Source: Ceratodon purpureus (lineage: Eukaryota > Streptophyta > Bryopsida > Pseudoditrichales > Ditrichaceae). Taken from it: a stretch of DNA of 64,000 nt. The DNA lies in assembly GCA_014871385.1 (NCBI GenBank), contig CM026421.1, positions 28,064,435 through 28,128,434 of the forward strand, read 5' to 3'. The position numbers and the translations under genes are program-made. Shown here piece by piece: positions 59,658 through 64,000 of the stretch; position 1 is the stretch's first letter; the number at the start of each line of letters is the position of its first letter. Below the pieces are notes generated by a model. That model did not search any database. It was not told where the DNA came from and saw only the letters and a list, made by a program, of their open reading frames with translations.

Positions 59658-60068
59658 TGATAGAGGGAGGATTTATCAACCAAACCCTAATCTCTATAAA
59701 CCCATCAAAACCCTACAAAACCCAACACATTCAAGTACTCCAACCACTCATAATAAGCTAGAAACATACAATACAAGTGGAGAAAACAGTCAAAACTGCA
59801 ATTAATGAGTCAAAACAGCCCATAACCATGGTACAGCAGCCTCTAATGGCTCTCAGACTCCTCTAACTCTAACTGCTCTAGCCTGGAATGATTACAGGAA
59901 ACTCTAAAGTTGCCTCTTAAACCCCCTGAAACCTGGCGACTATCATCCAGTCGGCTGGACAGAGTTCATCCAAAAGACTGGATGACTGTCTGGGAACTGC
60001 CAAGGTAAAAACAGAGGGGTCCTAAAGAAAAACTAAAAAAGAGGGAGATAGGGATCTCCGGTTAACAT
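59658..60068 (-). repeat. putative LTR of a second retroelement
   Basis: Starts TGATAGAGGG exactly where LINE homology stops and ends GGTTAACA (TG...CA). On the minus strand the start TGTTAACCGG follows a purine run (AAAAAGGGGATAA), as a 3' LTR follows its polypurine tract. No second LTR copy is in the window, so this is provisional. Confidence 0.4.
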
Positions 60069-60263
60069 TATCCCCTTTTTCCGGTAGTTCTGTCCTCAGA
60101 ACGTGAGGGGGGTGGAAAAAAAAAGAAATGCAAATCGGGCCCTAAAAGACGCAACAGTTGAAAAAAGACTCTAAACAAAACCGTTTGCACTAAAGGTCTA
60201 ATCTGCAGCCTAAATCCGGTGAACACTATGCAACAAGCCACACATCAGCTGTGTACAAGTTGG

Positions 60264-61433
60264 CTATGTCGTTGGCGGAGCATCATCGTCCATCAGCCAG
60301 GGCTGGAAGTCGGGGTCTCGTTCTTCAAACCGCATTAGCCATCTCTGTTGGCGTTGGAAGTCGGCATGATGACTGGTGAGGGCGGCTTCAAGGTCGCGGT
60401 GCTTGGTTGTGACATAGTCTCGCACGGCGCGACTAAGGTCACGAGGTGGAGATGTCCGGGTGGCGAGCTCCAGAGATAGTCGCTGATTCTCCAAGAGCAA
60501 CTTGTCGGCTTGTTGTAAGTGGTTGCTGAGGGTCTGCTCCAACTCTAGACGGCGAAGAGATGGGTCAGGTCGGCTCACGGGAGCGGTGGCGACTGCCAAC
60601 TGGTCCTGCAGGGTGGTGACAGCCAACTGAAGTGCCGCCTTGTCCTTGACAAGCTGATCCCGTGCGATGGCGGTAGCCTGTAGTGTGGTTGCTAGTGAGG
60701 CAACCTGAGCGCTTAAATCCCTGACCGTGGTGTTGAGGGCCTCAGCGGAGGAGGCGGCGTGCTGGCGATTTGCCTCTAACTGCCGTGCTGCAGCCTTTGT
60801 CCGTACTAGGACAGTGGCTAAAGCCTGAAGATTGTTCATCAGGACGCCAAAATCAGAAGATGGTTCAAGAGAAGCCGGAGCAGGCGTACCATTGGAGTCG
60901 TCTAGGGGTCCTCCGGAGGAACCGTTGGAGTGAAGTCGTGGAGGTCGGTGGTTGAGTGGTGGAGCAGAATCGCTTGCGCCGGGGGGAGTGCTCACAGGGG
61001 CTGTGGGTGCCCGACTGGTGTTGTGATGCCGCCCTGAAGCGGTATGTGCAGCTGTGGAAGTTGGCGGGGTGGTGGCAAAAGCGAAATGCTCGGCGAAGTC
61101 TGCAGTGAAGGTATCCTCGGGGCGAACAGTTGGGGGCGCAGTAAGCCCGCGGAAGATGGGAAGCGGCTCCCGCCAAGGAATAAGCACCCAACCAGAGGAC
61201 GACGTACCTGCTGTGGCCGACAACATGGTGTGACCTGGGGGCACTCGGGGCGGGCGGTTCGGTGATGACGCAGTCGAGGGTGACGCCATGGCTGGAGTTG
61301 GTGCCGGTTCCAGGGCCTGGTCGGCTACGAAGGGGTAGGGTTGTCTAGGAGAAGACGGACCTTCGGTCGGCTCAACATCCGGGAGTGGAATCTGTGCGTC
61401 TTCCGATGTGGTAGCTGACGATTCACCAAACAT
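60264..61433 (-). CDS. retroelement accessory-type protein: Pro/Ser-rich with long coiled coil
   Basis: 389 residues, intact, ATG at 61433. The N-terminal half is Pro/Ser/Thr-rich and disordered-looking; residues ~205-365 form a coiled coil (LEQTLSNHLQQADKLLLENQR); it ends MRFEERDPDFQPWLMDDD. It lies 48 bp after the next ORF in the same sense and about 200 bp before the putative purine tract, the position the third ORF takes in the Gypsy element at 25618-34749. The function is unknown. Confidence 0.55.
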   Translation of the reverse strand: MFGESSATTSEDAQIPLPDVEPTEGPSSPRQPYPFVADQALEPAPTPAMASPSTASSPNRPPRVPPGHTMLSATAGTSSSGWVLIPWREPLPIFRGLTAPPTVRPEDTFTADFAEHFAFATTPPTSTAAHTASGRHHNTSRAPTAPVSTPPGASDSAPPLNHRPPRLHSNGSSGGPLDDSNGTPAPASLEPSSDFGVLMNNLQALATVLVRTKAAARQLEANRQHAASSAEALNTTVRDLSAQVASLATTLQATAIARDQLVKDKAALQLAVTTLQDQLAVATAPVSRPDPSLRRLELEQTLSNHLQQADKLLLENQRLSLELATRTSPPRDLSRAVRDYVTTKHRDLEAALTSHHADFQRQQRWLMRFEERDPDFQPWLMDDDAPPTT

Positions 61434-61481
61434 GCTGCAAAGACGGAGAACAGGAACCGTAGGCCGTGTGCCTGGGAGCTC

Positions 61482-63047
61482 CTAGTCTGTGGAGGGAATC
61501 GGGTGATTTGGAAGTTGAGGGCGTGACCGTAATGGATACCTGCAACTTGGGGAGGCCGTCACCGGGGGAAGACGAGTGACTGGTGTCGCGTCGTCGGTAA
61601 AGTTCGGTTGGCGCACCCTCTTGCCGATCTTCACCAGCCGGCGGCGACGTCGGCCGACATCCGAAGATCCTTCCTGAGAGTTCGCAGTAGGCTGCGTCTC
61701 GGTGGCTGGGACAGATGCACTAATCGGGCCAGGAAATCTATCTCCGCTGGCTCGGTCGCAAATCCTGGAGCCAGCCAAAGACTGAGGGGGAGGATCAGTG
61801 GCGGGTGAGCCCTCGTGGCTGCCATCCAAGGTATCGAAGCTTGAAGATACATGGGTGGGGCCGACAACTTCTTCACGATCGGGAAACCAATACGACAACA
61901 CCGCATCCATGACGGGGGCACCCCGAAGTTGGCGCCTACCGAGGGCTTCCGAATGGATGTAGATAAGGTGACGGCGGAGGTTGGCTAATACATAGTGTGA
62001 CCAATAAAACCTCTCGTTCCGCTCACCAGCCTCCTCAGCAGCGAAAATATGCTCTAGAAGATTGTTGCTAACAAACAGCAATCGCTGTTTGAAGCCGATA
62101 GCATCTCCTAGGGCCTGAGCTCGAGTCTGATATGCAGGTGTAAGGGCAGAGGTGCGATTGCCATCGTGGATGTGCTTGTCTTTAGTCAGTCCGTATTTCG
62201 CAAACTTGGGGTGGAAGCCGTCCGTCCTGCGCTGGTCCAGCAAGTCGGCACCCGAGTCGAAACCGAGAGCCTCTCTGATGACGAAAGCCGTGATCTCCAC
62301 TGGTTTTCCCCGAACCATGGAGCGGATAGTATCCCTGCTGTCGGCGGAGGAGCGGCGGGTACCCTTAGCTGGTGGAGCGTACTCGAACCCCTCTATGAAA
62401 TCTAGGATAAGCTCGTGACGGGGCTCAGGCCAGCGAAAATGATAGAAGACGTCTAGACTGGTTAACGCTGCCCAATCGTCATCCTGCATCCCTGTCGAGA
62501 AGTCCCAGTGGATGTAGGGTTCGAAAACAACCTCCTAGCGACGATGAGGATTGCGGGGTACACAGACCCGCTTGGGGAGCCGACTGTCCACGGGCGTGTG
62601 CTTTCGCTTGATGCCGCGCCTCAGAGTAGCCTGGGTTGGCTCCGTCTCGCTCGGTGGAGGAAGGGCAGCCTCAGGGGGAGCTGAAACAGTAGAAGCCGGT
62701 TCAAGCGGTGGCGTGAGGTTCATGGTGTCAGGGGGAGGTGGGGGCGGTTGACTGCTAGGGCCCGCCTCATCCATGGATTCTTGTCCGGTGTTGGGCTGGA
62801 GTACTCCCCTCAAAAAATATCTCTCTAAGGTGCCGATCTTCCCTCGTCGACGTCGCTGACCACGCTGCACAGGTTGGCTGTGATACTTGGCGCTCTGTCC
62901 GTGAGGTAAGGCAGGGGAGGGGCTGAAAACCTGTGCACAGTAGGTGGGGAATTCGCCACGATCGGACTCACTGCTGGTATTGTAGAGCTGCGGGGGGGGG
63001 AAAGTTCGTATGTGAGCGGAGAGCGTAGAGCGGAGAGCGGAGAGCAC
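61482..63047 (-). pseudogene. retroelement accessory-type protein (plant-transposon-protein-like), one internal stop
   Basis: A single frame from about 63047 to 61482 broken only by a TAG at 62535-62537; sequence on both sides joins smoothly (RVCVPRNPHRR, then EVVFEPYIHWDFSTG). The upstream part is Pro-rich with basic patches. The downstream part (HELILDFIEGFEYAPPAKG, EITAFVIREALGFDSG, HYVLANLRRHLIYIHSE) resembles in layout the N-terminal domain of the Gypsy third ORF here. A basic, Pro-rich tail follows. The start is uncertain; a CAG acceptor-like site after a C-run near 62990 suggests a 5' exon. Confidence 0.5.
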
Positions 63048-63119
63048 AGAATGGAGAGCACAGATTTGACAATTAGGAAAATTTTTGAAAGCAAATTAGA
63101 CCCTATAACCGTGGAAAAT
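63000..63119 (-). promoter_or_regulatory. composite module, copy C (inverted)
   Basis: On the minus strand TTTCCACGGTTATAGGGTC, about 50 bp AT-rich, then CTCTCCGCTCTCCGCTCTACGC. The layout and key words match 4890-5085 and 12056-12178. It directly precedes the minus-strand ORF group 63047-60264. A second TTTCCACGGTAAT lies at about 63171-63183. Confidence 0.4.
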
Positions 63120-63765
63120 TACTAAATTAAGGCTTGATTTTGACACTTTTTTAAGGAAAAGAGTATATTACCGTGGAAATCAGGGTTATCTCTGGTAAGA
63201 ATTTATTACCTTTCTTCTTTAAGATACAAATTAGGGCTGATGTCATGATGACGTCATGCATACATTCCTTTAGATTTGTCATGGGTTTAGGCAAGATACA
63301 ATGATCAGGCGTTTAGTTTTAGATCAAACAGATAATTCTTTCAGAGGATAATGTAAATGCACAAGGAAAAAAACAAATTTCACAGAACATAAAGGAGGCA
63401 AGGTTTGAAAACTTCCTGGAATATTTCAAAATTCGTGTATAATATCTTAACTGCTGAAACCAAGATATACCTTGTTAGAGTCCTTGTCTTCATCGAAGAT
63501 TACTCTGTCTCCTAGGCAGCGAAGCATCTTCATTTGAGTGATACAAGTAGGAGATTTTCATCATGAAACAACACTTGGTAAGCAAGGTTCCAGAGAAGGA
63601 GGTCACTCTTGGTTTCTTGAGTTTGTTTCTCGGTGGCGAATTAGGATAGTGACACAGTCCTTGGCATTCTGTGCTGTATGCGAAGGTAGCGTAGGAGGTC
63701 GGGGGGGTCAATCTGCAAGCTTGCGTGTAACGTTTTAAGACTACAACAATTCAGTGTGTTGCGCG
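63120..63765. other. no gene seen
   Basis: AT-rich to about 63480, then GC-richer. It includes a TGATGTCATGATGACGTCATGC stretch around 63238 with CRE-like TGACGTCA. No coding region is supported. Confidence 0.5.
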
Positions 63766-64000
63766 ATGCCGAAGGTGTGTAATGCGAGATCGAGGAGGAC
63801 GAGAGCGGCTGTAGGCTTGCCCCCAAAGGCACCGGCGAGTTATGAGGAGCTGCGGCCGTGGCTGCTGGAGGTAGAGCGCGCCAGGGAACGAGGCATGGAC
63901 CTGCCACCGTTTAGGCACATCGGAAGCCTCCATGTTGGTGAAGGTGAATGGCGTTGGACAGTGCTCTGTACCAATGAGCTTCTCCGTATTATGGAGTTGT
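63766..64000 (+). CDS. 5' part of an unrecognised gene, cut by the right edge
   Basis: ATG at 63766 opens a frame with no stop to the end of the window (78 codons). The N-terminus is basic (NARSRRTRAAVG), followed by APASYEELRPWLLEVERARE and DLPPFRHIGSLHVGEGEWRW, a well-mixed composition typical of real protein. GC content rises at the ATG. I do not recognise the family; it may belong to another mobile element. Confidence 0.55.
   Translation, partial: MPKVCNARSRRTRAAVGLPPKAPASYEELRPWLLEVERARERGMDLPPFRHIGSLHVGEGEWRWTVLCTNELLRIMEL

Noticed and set aside
1..64000. CRISPR arrays, tRNA and rRNA genes
   Set aside because: No spaced identical repeats of CRISPR type and no cloverleaf or rRNA-like sequence noticed; simple repeats here are plain microsatellites.

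Overview
The window looks like nuclear DNA of a land plant or close streptophyte relative. The evidence is GT-AG introns of about 80-1000 bp, an intact 13-exon squalene synthase with plant-type motifs, a plant receptor-like kinase, TTTAGGG telomere-type repeats, and plant-type MULE, pogo, CACTA, LINE and Ty3/Gypsy elements. Several element types have a non-seed-plant flavour (a non-chromovirus Gypsy with an extra ORF, a ParB-like plus N4/N6-methylase gene). That placement is inference; I cannot name a species.

Layout. 1-3377 (+): a MULE-type transposase cut by the left edge, with one internal stop. 4890-11098 (+): a multi-exon, frame-damaged gene joining a ParB/sulfiredoxin-like segment to a circularly permuted (beta-class) amino-methyltransferase. 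12690-13372 (-): the zinc-binding tail of a LINE reverse transcriptase. 14201-19166 (+): squalene synthase, the clearest host gene. 19167-24005: AT-rich, no gene seen. 24006-35137 (-): a decayed pogo/Tigger-like transposase split by a young complete Ty3/Gypsy element (25618-34749, TSD ATAAC) that encodes gag, pol and a third ORF. 35138-41282: a two-gene DNA transposon with terminal inverted repeats and an internal palindromic motif (GCTGSCAGC) repeated nine times; I do not recognise its superfamily. 41283-41449: an interstitial telomere tract between two identical 35-bp repeats. 41450-52900: gene-poor DNA with MITEs and microsatellites. 53499-56754 (+): a receptor-like kinase with an unusual C-terminal extension. 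59158-63119: a LINE reverse-transcriptase fragment interrupted by a retroelement-like end, then two minus-strand ORFs resembling Gypsy accessory proteins. 63766-64000 (+): the 5' part of a gene running off the right edge.

Two genes have a clear cellular role. Squalene synthase makes squalene for sterols and triterpenoids at the ER. The receptor-like kinase probably signals at a membrane. Nearly everything else is mobile DNA, much of it nested: Gypsy inside pogo, with the 6.1-kb transposon abutting the pogo N-terminus. The best candidates for undescribed biology are the ParB-like/methyltransferase gene and the 6.1-kb two-gene transposon with its palindromic motif array.
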